From: DATFVA01 sp963745945
Lineage (GTDB): Bacteria; Bacteroidota; Ignavibacteria; Ignavibacteriales; Ignavibacteriaceae
Assembly: GCA_963745945.1 (NCBI GenBank)
Contig: CAVUZG010000005.1
Location: 62,001-126,000 of the forward strand
DNA: 64,000 nucleotides
Reading direction: 5' to 3'
The translations under genes and the position numbers were made by a program. Numbering within the stretch: position 1 is the stretch's first letter; the number at the start of each line of letters is the position of its first letter. The notes under the pieces were generated by a model, which worked only from the letters and a program-made list of their open reading frames with translations, was not told the DNA's origin and searched no databases. Shown here piece after piece: positions 16,004-25,400 of the stretch.

Positions 16004-17323
16004 ATGTCACGTAAAAATGTACTTATTATGGGCGCTGCCGGGCGCGATTTCCACAATTTTAATGTATACTTCCGTGGTAACAAGGACTATAATGTTGTTG
16101 CATTTACCGCTACTCAAATTCCAAATATTGAGGGAAGAACCTATCCTAAAGAATTAGCCGGCGATCTTTATCCAAAGGGAATTCCGATTTATGAAGAGGC
16201 AAAGTTACTCGATCTTATCAGGGATCTGAAAGTTGAAGAAGTTGTTTTCGCTTACTCCGATATACCATTCAATTATGTAATGACCAAAGCTTCTATGGTT
16301 AATGCTGCCGGTGTTTCTTTCCGCCTTATGGGCGCAGCAGAAACTGAAGTGAAAAGCACAAAGCCGCTAATAGCTGTTCTTGCAGTAAGAACAGGCAGCG
16401 GTAAATCACAAACCTCAAGAAGAATTGCAGAACTCCTGAGGAAAGCAGGGAAGAAGGTTGTTTCAATTCGTCATCCTATGCCCTATGGTGATCTTGTAAA
16501 ACAGAAAGTGCAGAGGTTTGGTACTATCGAAGATCTGAAGAAACATGAATGTACAATTGAAGAGATTGAAGAATACGAACCGCATATTGCTAATGGCGGG
16601 GTTATTTATTCAGGTGTGGATTATGAAGCAATTCTCCGTGAAGCAGAAAAAGAAGCAGATATTATTTTATGGGATGGCGGAAACAATGACATGTCATTCT
16701 ACAAAGCCGATCTGACATTTACAGTGGTTGATCCTCATCGTCCTGGACATGAGTTAACTTATTACCCCGGTAATACAAGCCTGAGAATGGCTGATGTAGC
16801 AATAATAAATAAAGTTGATACTGCTGATCCGAGCAATGTTGAAATAGTTCGGGAAAATATTAAAAAAGTTAATCCGAAAGCAAAAATAATTGAAGCAGCT
16901 TCCCCGGTTACTGCAAGTAATCCTGATTTGATTAAAGGGAAAAGAGTTCTTGTTGTTGAAGATGGTCCGACTTTAACTCATGGAGAGATGAAATATGGTG
17001 CGGGGACAATTGCAGCACGACAAAATGGTGCAGCCGAACTTGTTGATCCAAGACCTTACACCGTAAAATCAATTTCAGATACGTTTAAGAAATATCCTAA
17101 CATCGGAGTTTTACTCCCCGCTATGGGCTATGGTGATGCACAGGTAAAGGATCTTGAAGAGACAATAAACAAAACCGATTGTGACTCTGTTATAATCGGA
17201 ACACCTATTGATCTTGGAAGATTGCTGAAAATTAACAAGCCTTCCACAAGAGTTATGTACGAACTCGGTGATAAAGCTTCAGATGAAGTAAAGAAGGTAC
17301 TTAAAGAAAAAGGTATGTTGTAA
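16004..17323 (+). CDS. P-loop enzyme of the cyclic 2,3-diphosphoglycerate synthetase type
   Basis: A 439-residue protein when started at the second ATG, which has a GGAGAA ribosome site 9 bases upstream; the first ATG at 15989 does not. It has an N-terminal Rossmann-like domain (NVLIMGAAGRDFHNFNVYFRG) and then a P-loop domain with Walker A AVRTGSGKSQTSRRIAELL (about residue 135). DIILWDGGNNDMSFYKADLTFTVVDPHRPGHE gives Walker B, and NKVD (about 265) resembles a GTPase G4 motif. This matches proteins annotated as cyclic 2,3-diphosphoglycerate synthetase/GTPase. Whether it makes cDPG in a bacterium is doubtful; the true substrate is unknown. Confidence 0.75.
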   Translation: MSRKNVLIMGAAGRDFHNFNVYFRGNKDYNVVAFTATQIPNIEGRTYPKELAGDLYPKGIPIYEEAKLLDLIRDLKVEEVVFAYSDIPFNYVMTKASMVNAAGVSFRLMGAAETEVKSTKPLIAVLAVRTGSGKSQTSRRIAELLRKAGKKVVSIRHPMPYGDLVKQKVQRFGTIEDLKKHECTIEEIEEYEPHIANGGVIYSGVDYEAILREAEKEADIILWDGGNNDMSFYKADLTFTVVDPHRPGHELTYYPGNTSLRMADVAIINKVDTADPSNVEIVRENIKKVNPKAKIIEAASPVTASNPDLIKGKRVLVVEDGPTLTHGEMKYGAGTIAARQNGAAELVDPRPYTVKSISDTFKKYPNIGVLLPAMGYGDAQVKDLEETINKTDCDSVIIGTPIDLGRLLKINKPSTRVMYELGDKASDEVKKVLKEKGML

Positions 17324-17350
17324 TAAGAATTAATTTTTCTGTTAAGATGA

Positions 17351-17381
17351 ACCCGTGCAATTAGTTTTGTACGGGTTTTTT
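17351..17381 (+). terminator. Rho-independent terminator
   Basis: Inverted repeat ACCCGT ... ACGGGT with a 14-base interior that pairs further (GCAA/TTGT), followed by six T. It sits 28 bases after the 2,3-diphosphoglycerate synthetase-like gene. Confidence 0.75.
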
Positions 17382-17385
17382 ATTA

Positions 17386-18237
17386 TCATATTTTAAATAA
17401 TCTCATAAAAATAAAAATCAGCAATCCGGCTGTTGCCCCCAGGTAAATCCATCGAATATATTTTCTTCCTTCTTCGTTTTTGGATTTCAATAATCGGAAT
17501 GAGGAATAAGCGATAGAAATATCCATTACTGTTATTGGTACCAGGTAAACGATTGGAAACCAGTTTAATAAGAAGGGAAGAGTAGTAAGCAGAATAACAA
17601 GAACGAAAATGTAACTGCTTATCTTCAGAGCAGAATTCTTTCCGTATTTTATTGCAAGAGATTTTGAATTAATAAGAAGATCGCCCTGCATATCCATTGA
17701 ATCCGCTGCGATTTCTTCACCCAGATCGATTAATGCGGCGATGACACCAAAAAACCAGGCCATTTTATTAAAGGGTAATCCGACAGAAATTCCGCCATAA
17801 ATAAAAGTCATCCCGACAGAAAAACTTACCATAAGGTTTCCCGGCAATCCGCTCTTTTTATATTTCCGGTTATAAAGAAATCCGACAACTAACAAAATGA
17901 TAGAGCATAGCAATGCTGTCAGGTTAATAAAATAACTCAGAACAACACCTACGGTTAAAAGTACTATTGAAAGTAATAATGCTTCCGGCGCGGTTACGAG
18001 GTTTGAAGGAATAGGACGACCGGGAGAATTTATTTTATCGGTCTCAACATCGAAGTAATCATTCAAAACTAATATTGAAGCGGATATTGAAAATACTGAT
18101 AGGAAACCAAACACTGTTTCACCAAGCGATGCAAATTTTCCTAAAGCCAGCAGCTGCCCCATTACAACGCACACCCCAGCTGAGAAAGGAAGCTCAAATC
18201 TTATTAATCTGAAAAGTCCTTTAACTTTTTTCATCAA
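17386..18237 (-). CDS. UbiA-family prenyltransferase
   Basis: A 283-residue inner-membrane protein with about nine hydrophobic helices. The two aspartate-rich UbiA motifs are present: NDYFDVETDKINSPGRPIPS (about residue 58) and DLGEEIAADSMDMQGDLLINSKSLAIKYG (about 172), which bind the prenyl diphosphate through magnesium. The second motif with a GD-x7-K ending resembles the (di)geranylgeranylglyceryl phosphate synthase-like branch also found in Bacteroidota. The acceptor is undefined: quinone ring, haem and glycerol phosphate are all possible. It converges with the upstream gene's terminator. Confidence 0.85.
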   Translation of the reverse strand: MMKKVKGLFRLIRFELPFSAGVCVVMGQLLALGKFASLGETVFGFLSVFSISASILVLNDYFDVETDKINSPGRPIPSNLVTAPEALLLSIVLLTVGVVLSYFINLTALLCSIILLVVGFLYNRKYKKSGLPGNLMVSFSVGMTFIYGGISVGLPFNKMAWFFGVIAALIDLGEEIAADSMDMQGDLLINSKSLAIKYGKNSALKISSYIFVLVILLTTLPFLLNWFPIVYLVPITVMDISIAYSSFRLLKSKNEEGRKYIRWIYLGATAGLLIFIFMRLFKI

Positions 18238-18296
18238 TACCGGTGTATTATTTATTAAATAACCGGGGATATTCCGGTTTATTGATAAAACTTCTG

Positions 18297-18455
18297 TTAA
18301 GATTTAGTTCCAGTCGAATCATCTTTTTTCATTTGACGTCGCTTGTTTATTGCAATACCAATACCGCCGATGATAATCCCTACGACAATTCCAAGTGCGA
18401 TATTGTAACGCATTGCCGCACCTATAGCAATGCCCAGGGCTATTCCGAATCCCAT
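18297..18455 (-). CDS. Tiny glycine-zipper membrane protein
   Basis: A 52-residue frame starting at the ATG at 18455: MGFGIALGIAIGAAMRYN, then IALGIVVGIIIGGIGIAINKRR and a charged tail. Two helices with GxxxG spacing are followed by a positive stop-transfer segment. The frame is open upstream for about 29 more codons (with RYFNNKFYTGRNIILNNSID) but offers no ATG, GTG or TTG start I trust, so the true start could be further up. It resembles the small protein at 58401. The function is unknown. The rest of the 18238-18637 gap holds nothing I recognise. Confidence 0.5.
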   Translation of the reverse strand: MGFGIALGIAIGAAMRYNIALGIVVGIIIGGIGIAINKRRQMKKDDSTGTKS

Positions 18456-18637
18456 ATTATAGCCGGTCCGGTTGTTTTTAGAGTGCTTATCAATTGAATT
18501 ATTAAGTATAATGTTTCTTCCCGTATAAAATTTATTATTAAAGTATCGGACAGAAATCTAAAAATACCATGATATACTTTGCCATTACCTCCTTTTCGCA
18601 CTTTACTTGCCCGACAGCTTCTAAAGGTTTTACGTTT

Positions 18638-19006
18638 TTATTCATTTATTTTAGTTCCCTGGTGAAATATCATCTGATATTCATCTTTTACTTTTATCCA
18701 GATTGAACATCTTAGTGAATAATGTTTTTGTCCGCCATCTTCTTTTACAGCTTTATAAGTAACCAGGTAATGATTTTCACCTAATTCTCTTAATTTGAAA
18801 TCAGTGAGTTTTAATTTTTGAACAGTCTCACTTTGTAATTCATTTATTATTTCTTTTTTTGAAAATATTTTTCCGGAACTTCCATATTCTACAAAATCGT
18901 CCGCTAAAATTTTTGAAAGCACTGTTACTGATTTTCTAACACCTGGTTCTAAAAGTAACTTTTCCAGATCTTTTAATTTTTGTTCTGTTATTTTGTCATT
19001 CTTCAT
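18638..19006 (-). CDS. DUF4440 / NTF2-like protein
   Basis: A 122-residue single-domain protein of the SnoaL/NTF2-like superfamily (DUF4440). It has an N-terminal helix EQKLKDLEKLLLEP, then KILADDFVEYGSSGKIFSKKEIINEL and the curved sheet 'YLVTYKAVKEDGGQKHYSLRCSIWIKVKDEYQMIFHQGT'. Members include isomerases, hydrolases and non-enzymatic binding proteins; the role cannot be chosen. It is 28 bases downstream of the lyase gene at 19035 and probably co-transcribed. Confidence 0.75.
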   Translation of the reverse strand: MKNDKITEQKLKDLEKLLLEPGVRKSVTVLSKILADDFVEYGSSGKIFSKKEIINELQSETVQKLKLTDFKLRELGENHYLVTYKAVKEDGGQKHYSLRCSIWIKVKDEYQMIFHQGTKINE

Positions 19007-19034
19007 TTTTTCTCAAAACTCCAAATGCTGTTCT

Positions 19035-19904
19035 TCATTTGTTCAGCTCTGTTGCCATTTTATAGGCAATTGCAGCATCGGGAAACGGTGTTAAGGTATC
19101 TAATAAAATATTGTAAGTTCCTTTTTCAGACAGTTCATCAGCAACTTTTTTTATTAAAGCTAAAGTAGCTTTCATCAAACCTGAACCAAGACTTACGCGG
19201 GCAACGCCCAAATCCTGCAGCTCGCTTATGGATGGGGTTACTCCTGCCCCAATCGTTGGGTTTGACAGAATATTTATTGGAGCATTAATTTCCTTAACCA
19301 GCGTTGAAATCGTTTCTTTTTCCCATACAGGTTGAACGAATATGCAGTCGGCACCAGCTTCCCGGTATTTATTGCCGCGCTTAATTGATTCTGATAATTT
19401 TTCCTGTGGTGAACCTGACGCAGTATAAAACGAATCCGTTCTTGCATTAATTACTAAATGAAAGCCCAGTGAATCTGATAATGCACGAATTGCTGATATC
19501 CGTTCACAAAATTCCATCTCGTCAATTAATTCCGGACTTAAATCAATACTGTCTTCAATGTTTATTCCAACAATTCCTGTTGCAATTATCTTTTTAACAG
19601 AATCAATTATTTCATTTAAATTATTTCCATATCCGGCTTCTATATCCACGCTTACCGGAGCTTGTACTGCTTTTACGATACCCGTTATAGCTTCAATCAT
19701 TTCTGATAATGTTATTACCTGGCAGTCAGGATACCCTAAAGAGGCAGCAATTCCCATACTTGTTGTTGCAATTGCTTTATAGCCACAAGCTTCTATTAAT
19801 TTAGAACTTCCGATGTCCCACGAGTTTAATAGAACCAGGATTTCTTTGTCGTGATGAAATTTCAGGAACAGTTCGGCTTTTTCCTTTTGAATACTTGAAA
19901 CCAT
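19035..19904 (-). CDS. Isocitrate lyase / PEP phosphonomutase superfamily protein
   Basis: A 289-residue TIM-barrel enzyme. Evidence is the N-terminal 'LVLLNSWDIGSSKLIEACGYKAIATTSMGIAASLGYPD', the metal-binding strand VSVDIEAGYGNN (about residue 87), GINIEDSID, and the C-terminal 'LGVARVSLGSGLMKATL'. It belongs to the uncharacterised branch near 2-methylisocitrate lyase and oxaloacetate decarboxylase-like proteins. It lacks the KKCGH catalytic loop of true isocitrate lyase, so a C-C or P-C bond lyase on a small 2-oxo acid is the broad guess. It lies just left of the first cassette array. Confidence 0.85.
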   Translation of the reverse strand: MVSSIQKEKAELFLKFHHDKEILVLLNSWDIGSSKLIEACGYKAIATTSMGIAASLGYPDCQVITLSEMIEAITGIVKAVQAPVSVDIEAGYGNNLNEIIDSVKKIIATGIVGINIEDSIDLSPELIDEMEFCERISAIRALSDSLGFHLVINARTDSFYTASGSPQEKLSESIKRGNKYREAGADCIFVQPVWEKETISTLVKEINAPINILSNPTIGAGVTPSISELQDLGVARVSLGSGLMKATLALIKKVADELSEKGTYNILLDTLTPFPDAAIAYKMATELNK

Positions 19905-19953
19905 AATATGGTCCTTTTTTAATGTTTAATGTAAATACATTTGACTTCTCATT

Positions 19954-20056
19954 GAATAACAACAACTTTAGAAATCTTTAAATTAACTATAATAAATCTA
20001 TTGTTTTTTAATTGTACTTCCTTGTAACGGCGTCCGGTTGATTTGCTGGATTATAT
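19954..20056 (-). other. Degenerate attC-like recombination site (left end of array 1)
   Basis: Read on the minus strand, it opens with ATATAAT (20050-20056), continues CCAGCAAATCAACCGGACG, and would end at GAATAAC on the plus strand (19954-19960). The inner CGGACGCCG block matches the sites at 60749 and 62921. The terminal G of the GTT core is changed (ATTATAT). The left boundary is the weak part of this call. Confidence 0.4.
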
Positions 20057-20080
20057 TGCGATTAACTTTTCTATTGTATT

Positions 20081-20100
20081 TATCATAATTATGATATAAT
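20081..20100 (+). promoter_or_regulatory. Palindromic operator and -10 box of the first toxin-antitoxin pair
   Basis: The 16-bp perfect palindrome TATCATAATTATGATA (20081-20096) overlaps a TATAAT -10 box (20095-20100), 24 bases before the antitoxin ATG. The same palindrome is conserved at 60774. This position fits autorepression by the antitoxin-toxin complex. Confidence 0.6.
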
Positions 20101-20124
20101 TATGACATAAAAATAGGAGAAAAA

Positions 20125-20397
20125 ATGCCAATAATAAAACCAATATCTGATTTAAGGAACAAATCAAATGAAATTTCTGAATTAGCACATAATTCTAATG
20201 AGCCTATATTCATTACAAAAAATGGCGAAGGCGATTTAGTTGTAATGTCAATGTCTCATTATTCAAAGATGCAATTAAAACTTGATTTACTCGGGAAATT
20301 ATCTGTTGCACAAAACCAAAAAGCCGATGGCGATAAAGGGCGAACGTTAAAACAAATTATGACCAATATTAGGGCCACAATAAATGCGAGCAGATAA
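20125..20397 (+). CDS. Type II antitoxin, Phd/YefM family (copy 1)
   Basis: A 90-residue antitoxin. The N-terminal PIIKPISDLRNKSNEISELA and FITKNGEGDLVVMSMSHYSKM are the classic Phd/YefM DNA-binding fold. The C-terminal half is the flexible toxin-neutralising segment. It overlaps the toxin start by 14 bases. It is the cassette copy most similar to 60818-61090: only three residue differences (M to I, K to M, I to V). It carries its own promoter and runs opposite to the neighbouring cassette genes. It normally represses its own operon and is degraded faster than the toxin. Confidence 0.9.
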   Translation: MPIIKPISDLRNKSNEISELAHNSNEPIFITKNGEGDLVVMSMSHYSKMQLKLDLLGKLSVAQNQKADGDKGRTLKQIMTNIRATINASR

Positions 20398-20692
20398 ATT
20401 TCAAATTCGACTTCTCAGAATTGCGGAAGAAGATTTTACTGAAATCATAAAGTTTATTACAGATGATAATCCGATTGCGGCCGAAGCAATCGCAACCAAA
20501 ATAGAAAAGAACTTAGAACTACTTTCTGACAATTCTCATCTGGGAAGAATGCCTAGAGATGAGGAAACAAAAAATCTTGGATATAGGTACATAATCGTTC
20601 AAAATTATATCATCTTTTATACAATTGAAGAAAAAACAGTTCTGATTCATAGAATCTTACAAGGTGCTAGGAATTATAAATCACTACTTTAG
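20384..20692 (+). CDS. Type II toxin, ParE/RelE family (copy 1)
   Basis: A 102-residue toxin of the ParE/RelE fold: 'FQIRLLRIAEEDFTEIIKFITDDNPIAAEAIATKIEKNLELL' (two helices), 'HLGRMPRDEE', then the sheet YRYIIVQNYIIFYTIEEKTVLIHRILQGARN. The IHRILxGAR end is usual for ParE-like proteins that act on gyrase; ribosome-dependent RelE action cannot be excluded. It differs at about 15 of 102 positions from the copy at 61077. That is more than the antitoxins differ, so the toxins are diverging faster than the antitoxins. Confidence 0.9.
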   Translation: MRADKFQIRLLRIAEEDFTEIIKFITDDNPIAAEAIATKIEKNLELLSDNSHLGRMPRDEETKNLGYRYIIVQNYIIFYTIEEKTVLIHRILQGARNYKSLL

Positions 20693-20703
20693 CACTTCAA
20701 GCA

Positions 20704-20946
20704 GTATAACGGGCTTGCGCCTTACCTGCCGCGCATAACAAGGATGCCACATAAAACCTGCCTGCCGGTAGGCAGGAACAACTGCCGATAATTATTAAAA
20801 ATTTATGTAACAGAACTTTTTTTTACAAATTATTTTTGTAAGGGTGTTTTACCTGTCCGTCCTTTGGCGTATTCTCTATTGCCTGCCCGCCGAATGAGGG
20901 ACTTTTTACTTACCTGTCAGCTTATGGCTGATTAAAGAGGTTATGT
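20704..20946 (-). other. attC-like site between TA cassette 1 and VOC cassette
   Basis: On the minus strand the site opens with ACATAAC (complement of GTTATGT, 20940-20946) and CTCTTTAATCAGCCA. It ends AAGGCGCAAGCCC then GTTATAC (complement of GTATAAC, 20704-20710). At 243 bp it is long for an attC. The interior contains the palindrome CCTGCCTGCCGGTAGGCAGG (20757-20776) and an AT-rich block (20792-20816) shared with the site at 62730. The stop codon of the VOC gene is 7 bases from this site. Confidence 0.65.
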
Positions 20947-20953
20947 GGCGTTC

Positions 20954-21346
20954 TTAATAATTAATATTTTTATCAAATTCTAAAAATTCTACTGGAGCCC
21001 CATTTTCTATTATCATAGCAACTTTAACACCTTTCGAAGGTGAACTAACTTCCCCAATTAGCTGCTTACCTTGGATCGCTAATTCTAGGTTATCAACTTC
21101 AAAAGCTAAATGTGGAACTTTCTGAATTATTTCTGAAATCGGACTGCCTTCCTCAAATCGCATCCACTCAATTCCAAATTCACTTGTATCAAAACCAGAA
21201 ACATAAAACTTATACTGTTCTAAATATTTTTCGTTAGGTTTTACTTCATTCGTTGGAATACCAAGATGATGGAATCGCATTCCCTTTTTGGAAATTGCAA
21301 ATGGCGCTTCATTGTCTTTTCTTTTTTCTATAATATCTTCTTTCAT
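20954..21346 (-). CDS. VOC-family protein (cassette gene)
   Basis: A 130-residue protein of the vicinal oxygen chelate (glyoxalase/dioxygenase-like) fold: KKGMRFHHLGIPTNEVKPNEKY (module 1, metal-type histidine), FYVSGFDTSEFGIEWMRFEEG, then VPHLAFEVDNLELAIQGK and VAMIIENGAPVEFLEF (module 2 with a terminal glutamate). A GGGAGA ribosome site sits just before the ATG. It occupies a unit bounded by GTTATGT (20940) and ATATAAT (21375), i.e. one gene per cassette in the canonical orientation. The substrate is unknown; such genes in cassettes are often resistance-like, which is only a suggestion here. Confidence 0.8.
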   Translation of the reverse strand: MKEDIIEKRKDNEAPFAISKKGMRFHHLGIPTNEVKPNEKYLEQYKFYVSGFDTSEFGIEWMRFEEGSPISEIIQKVPHLAFEVDNLELAIQGKQLIGEVSSPSKGVKVAMIIENGAPVEFLEFDKNINY

Positions 21347-21368
21347 ACATCTCCCTTATATATTGGAC

Positions 21369-21553
21369 ATATAATTTACCGCGCCTAAGCCGCCGCCCAA
21401 TATTGCAATGCAGCTTAACTAACCAACGCTAATAATTATTAAAAACCTTTCTTACTTAAACTATTTTTAACAAAACCTTAGTTTCGTTTACCAACTTAAT
21501 AATACTAAACCAATCGCATCGAAGAGATGATCGGCTTGAAGAACTTGTTATAT
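21369..21553 (-). other. attC-like site between VOC and broken cassette gene
   Basis: On the minus strand it reads ATATAACAAGTTCTTCAAGC from 21553, very close to the classical attC left half (TAAC, spacer, GTTCAAGCCGA). It ends GGGCGGCGGCTTAGGCGCGG then AAATTATAT at 21369. The interior has the AATTATTAAAAA motif found in other sites. The length is 185 bp. The right end is canonical; the left core is decayed (ATATAAT instead of ATATAAC). Confidence 0.65.
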
Positions 21554-21556
21554 GAG

Positions 21557-22244
21557 TTATTCATTTGCTATTTGATTTATATTAATGTTTGTTATTTTCT
21601 TTTGTTCAACTAATACTTTAATACGATTTAAATGTAAAGATTCATAACCTATTATTGATAATATTTCATCATTGCTTAAACCTAGATTTTTTAGATTACT
21701 AATTTTCATTTGAAGTATTTTTTGCTCCTTTTCTTCAATTTCCTTTTGTTTAATCAAAATATCTATTTTATCATCTTTGTTAGGAATGTAGTGAATGACT
21801 AAATCCTTTAACATTTCGAATACTTTTCCCAATCCAATTACATCAATATTACCTATTGATCCAAATTTTATTCTTTTAACTTGTAGCGGTAGTAATTGAA
21901 TGTTGGTATACTTAAAATCAAAAACAAAATTTTCTGTAGGCTCATAATTTTGAAATATTCGATAAGCTAAATTTTAAATGAATATGTTATGTTCAAATAG
22001 TCCGGTAATTTTTTAAATTTTTCATCCCAGTTATATTCTTTTCCAACTCTTTCAAATGTTTCAAGAGAGAAAATTAAGGCATAATAATAGGCGCAAAGTC
22101 TGTTTAATGAGTCAAAAACATCAACGAAATCATTTAGCATCCAGAGATGATTAATTTCTATGTTTAGAATTGAGTTAGTCTCTATAAAAGTAGTTTTTTC
22201 TTTTGGCTTTTTCGACCTTAGTTTTTATTTAATAATTTATTCAT
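21557..22244 (-). pseudogene. Cassette gene broken by frameshifts, unknown function
   Basis: Three minus-strand frames join into one protein of about 225 residues. It starts MNKLLNKN at 22244, shifts near 22220 into KKPKEKTTFIETNSILNIEINHLWMLNDFVDVFDSLNRLC and KLPDYLNITYSF, then shifts near 21975 into NLAYRIFQNYEPTENFVFDFKY and VFEMLKDLVIHYIPNKDD, ending NINQIANE. The ATG lies 23 bases inside the cassette edge and the stop is 4 bases before the attC-like site, as expected for a cassette gene. I do not recognise the family; a coiled-coil (KQKEIEEKEQKILQMK) occupies the C-terminal third. The shifts are one base each. Confidence 0.55.
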
Positions 22245-22266
22245 ACTTTATTATTAGCTAATGAGC

Positions 22267-22432
22267 ATATAACTGGTTATTTTGATTTTTTCTTAATTCC
22301 TTATATTAAAGAACGTTATCCGGATATAGTTTTCATTCTTCGCGGGTTCCCTGTAGTTGCAAATCCTAAACATCACCCCGTGAAAGTTTAGTTCGTTTTG
22401 TCTTTGTCTAAATTAATTGATTTCGGTTAAAC
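22267..22432 (-). other. Possible right-end site of array 1
   Basis: ATATAAC (22267-22273) is an inverted match (8 bp, GTTATATG/CATATAAC) to the cassette start at 21547, so it marks a cassette edge. The rest of an attC is not clear: GTTAAAC (22426-22432) is the best candidate for the other core, but L-box-like blocks are missing. No integrase follows; the next gene is the AAA+ protein. Confidence 0.35.
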
Positions 22433-22482
22433 AGGCAATAAAAATCTGTCATTAAGCCCAACTAAATTATATCCTTGAAAGG

Positions 22483-25400
22483 TTACAGTTCTGCTATGCT
22501 TATCCTGGCAACATCTTCAAAAACAATTGTACTTAAATCTTCAGTGTCAGGATTGTAAAGTGTAAGTATACGTTCTTCCTGGTTGCTTATTGCTTTGTAA
22601 AGAATGTTTTTAACCATCCTTGCGTTGCCGAAATTTTTGTCTCTCCTGCTGTATAGTTCTGTGCAGATATCAAGCAAAAGCTGCCATGCTCCTTCATCAA
22701 GGTTATAACTGTTCTTTTCAGTAATAACCAGTGCAATCTCAAGCAGCTGGCGCGGAGTATAATCATTAAAACCGTAAGTATTGGAAAATCTCGATTTCAA
22801 CCCCGGGTTCGATTCAATAAATTCCTTCATTTCATTCGTATAGCCGGCAACTATAACCACAAATTTTCCCTGGTAATCTTCCATCCGTTTAATTAATGTA
22901 TCAATTGCCTCCTGCCCAAAATCGTGGTTTCCCCGTGCAAGTGAATAAGCTTCATCAATAAAAAGTGTTCCGCCCATTGCCCTTTGAATAACAGCATCTG
23001 TTTTTATAGCTGTTTGTCCCTGGTACCCGGCAACAAGTCCCGAACGGTCAACTTCAACAAGATGACCTTTTTCCAGCACTCCCATTTCTTTATATATTTT
23101 ACTCAGCAGTCTTGCAATAGTTGTTTTACCGGTACCGGGGTTTCCCATAAATACAGAATGCAGATTTTTGGGAATTATTTTCAAACCTTTTTCTTCTCTC
23201 AGCTTTGCAACTTTAAGACTGCTTACAAGCTTATGCACTTCACTCTTTACTGATTCCAGCCCGGCTAATTCAGAAAGTTCATTCAGATACTCATCGAGTA
23301 ATTCACGGTCTCCTTTTATTTTAAATGAAGTTTTGGTTTTTACCTGTGATGTAAATTCGATGATATCTTCGTTTGATATTTCTTTAATGTTTATGCCGTC
23401 TCTTTCTTCAACAGGAATATCGGCAACCCGCAGAAGGTGATATTTTAATATTCTTTCAACCAGTGTTCTTGCAATTCTTGCATTGCCAAAATTCTTATCG
23501 CGCTCCCTGAAAATACTATTATAATATTTTGATAATTGTTCAAGCGCTGCACTGCTTATACTGTGTCCTTTTTCATTAAGAATATCTTCGGTAATCTTTA
23601 ACAGTTCATCGGGTGAGAAGTCTTCAAATAAAATTTTTCTTGTAAATCTTGATTGGAGACCGGGATTACTTTCCAGGAATGAATTCATTTCATCAGTATA
23701 ACCGGCGGCTATAACAACAAATTTTCCCCTGTCGTCTTCCATTCTTTTCAGAAGTGTTTCTATGGATTCACTGCCGAAATCATTTGAGTCTATTGCTCCT
23801 TTTCTGCTGAGTGTATAGGCTTCATCAATAAAAAGAGTTCCGCCCAAAGCTTTATCAATTATCTCTTTGGTTTTCTGTGCGGTTTGTCCAACGTAAACCC
23901 CGACTAATCCCTGCCTGTCAGTTTCAACCAGGTGACCTTTCGGGAGAATACCGAGTGCACAATAAATCTGGCTGAATATTCTTGCCACGGTCGTTTTACC
24001 AGTGCCGGGATTACCGAGAAAAACAAAATGTGAATTAAATTTATCTTCAGGCTTTTCTCCCTGCTCGTTAAAAAATCTTGCCAGTTTTACAATTTCATTA
24101 ATTTCTTTTTTAATAGATTCAAGTCCGGTAAGTTTATTCAATTCATCAAGCGATCTCCCGAGCAATTCTTCATCTATCTTCGGGTGATAAGGTGAAGCAG
24201 AATTATTATCCAGAATTGCTGTTACATCATCCGGATAAATAGTGCACATTGCTTCACGTGTTCTTTTATGCGGTGGAATTTTTAAATATCTTTTTCCCAG
24301 CTGAATTTTTATTTCATTAAAATAATTTTTAACTAATCTCGCGTTTCCAAAAGTCTCATCTCTTTTCCTGTATAATTCTATGAACTCCTTAGTAATTAAT
24401 TCTTCAGCTTCTTTTGTAAGTATGTATTCTTCGGCAGATGCAATTTTTTTGAATACTTCCAGCAATTCGTTCGGATTCAGGTCTTCAAAATTAAAAAAGT
24501 GAGTGAACCTTGATTTTAACCCGGGATTGGAATTAATGAAATGATTCATCTCCTTCGGATAGCCGGCAGCTATCACTGAAAATTCAAACGGGAGTTCATC
24601 CATACGCTTTAACAAAGTCTCAAGAGCTTCCTTGCCGAAATCTTCTTTTTCCTGTCTTACCAGCGTAAATGCCTCATCAATAAAAAGAACTCCGCCTTTT
24701 GCTTCCTCGATAATCTTAAGAGTTTTCTGAGGAGTTTCGCCCACATATTGTCCAACCAGGTCGGCACGATCTACTTCTATAACATGACCGTTTGAGAGAA
24801 TTCCCATAGCCTTAAATATTTTCCCGAGCTGCCTTGCAACACTGGTTTTTCCTGTTCCCGGGTTACCTAAAAAAACACAATTTATTGAAATATTCTCCTG
24901 GCTTTTTAAACCTGATTTTTTTCTTTCATTCAAAAACCTCAAGTAATCAACAAAATCCTGCATTGAGGATTTAACCTCTGCCAGTCCTGTTAAATTATTT
25001 AGCTCACCGAGAAGGCTTTCAATAGATTCATGTTTCACAGTTTCTGAAATATAGTTCTTTACATCTTCAGGCTGGGAAGTTGATTTTTCCTCTAATTGTT
25101 TCCCTCGTGACTGATCTGTACTATCTTTTTCAAAGTTTATTACCTGGTTATTTCCCACTAAAAAATACCGTGTGCATATTTTTTTATCTTCAAGATAAAT
25201 ATCAACCTGTCCCTGCCCGGAAGTCCAGAAGCCAATAGAATTAGTTCCCCAGTTTTGAACAAATTCAACAGCCTTCCACTCCTTTTCCAATCCAAGTATA
25301 AACCTGTTTCTTCCTACTTCAATATTATTAAGATACCAGACCGCCATTCCATCAATGTCTATTGTGCGCTGGTCATAAAAAGGATTATTAATAACTATTT

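Noticed and set aside
18243..18497. Plus-strand frame of 84 codons
   Set aside because: The glycine-rich minus-strand frame at 18297-18455 explains the region better; the plus frame has cysteine/tyrosine-rich, low-quality composition.
20757..20776. Insertion-sequence terminal repeat
   Set aside because: The palindrome CCTGCCTGCCGGTAGGCAGG has no transposase or target duplication near it; it is inside an attC-like site.
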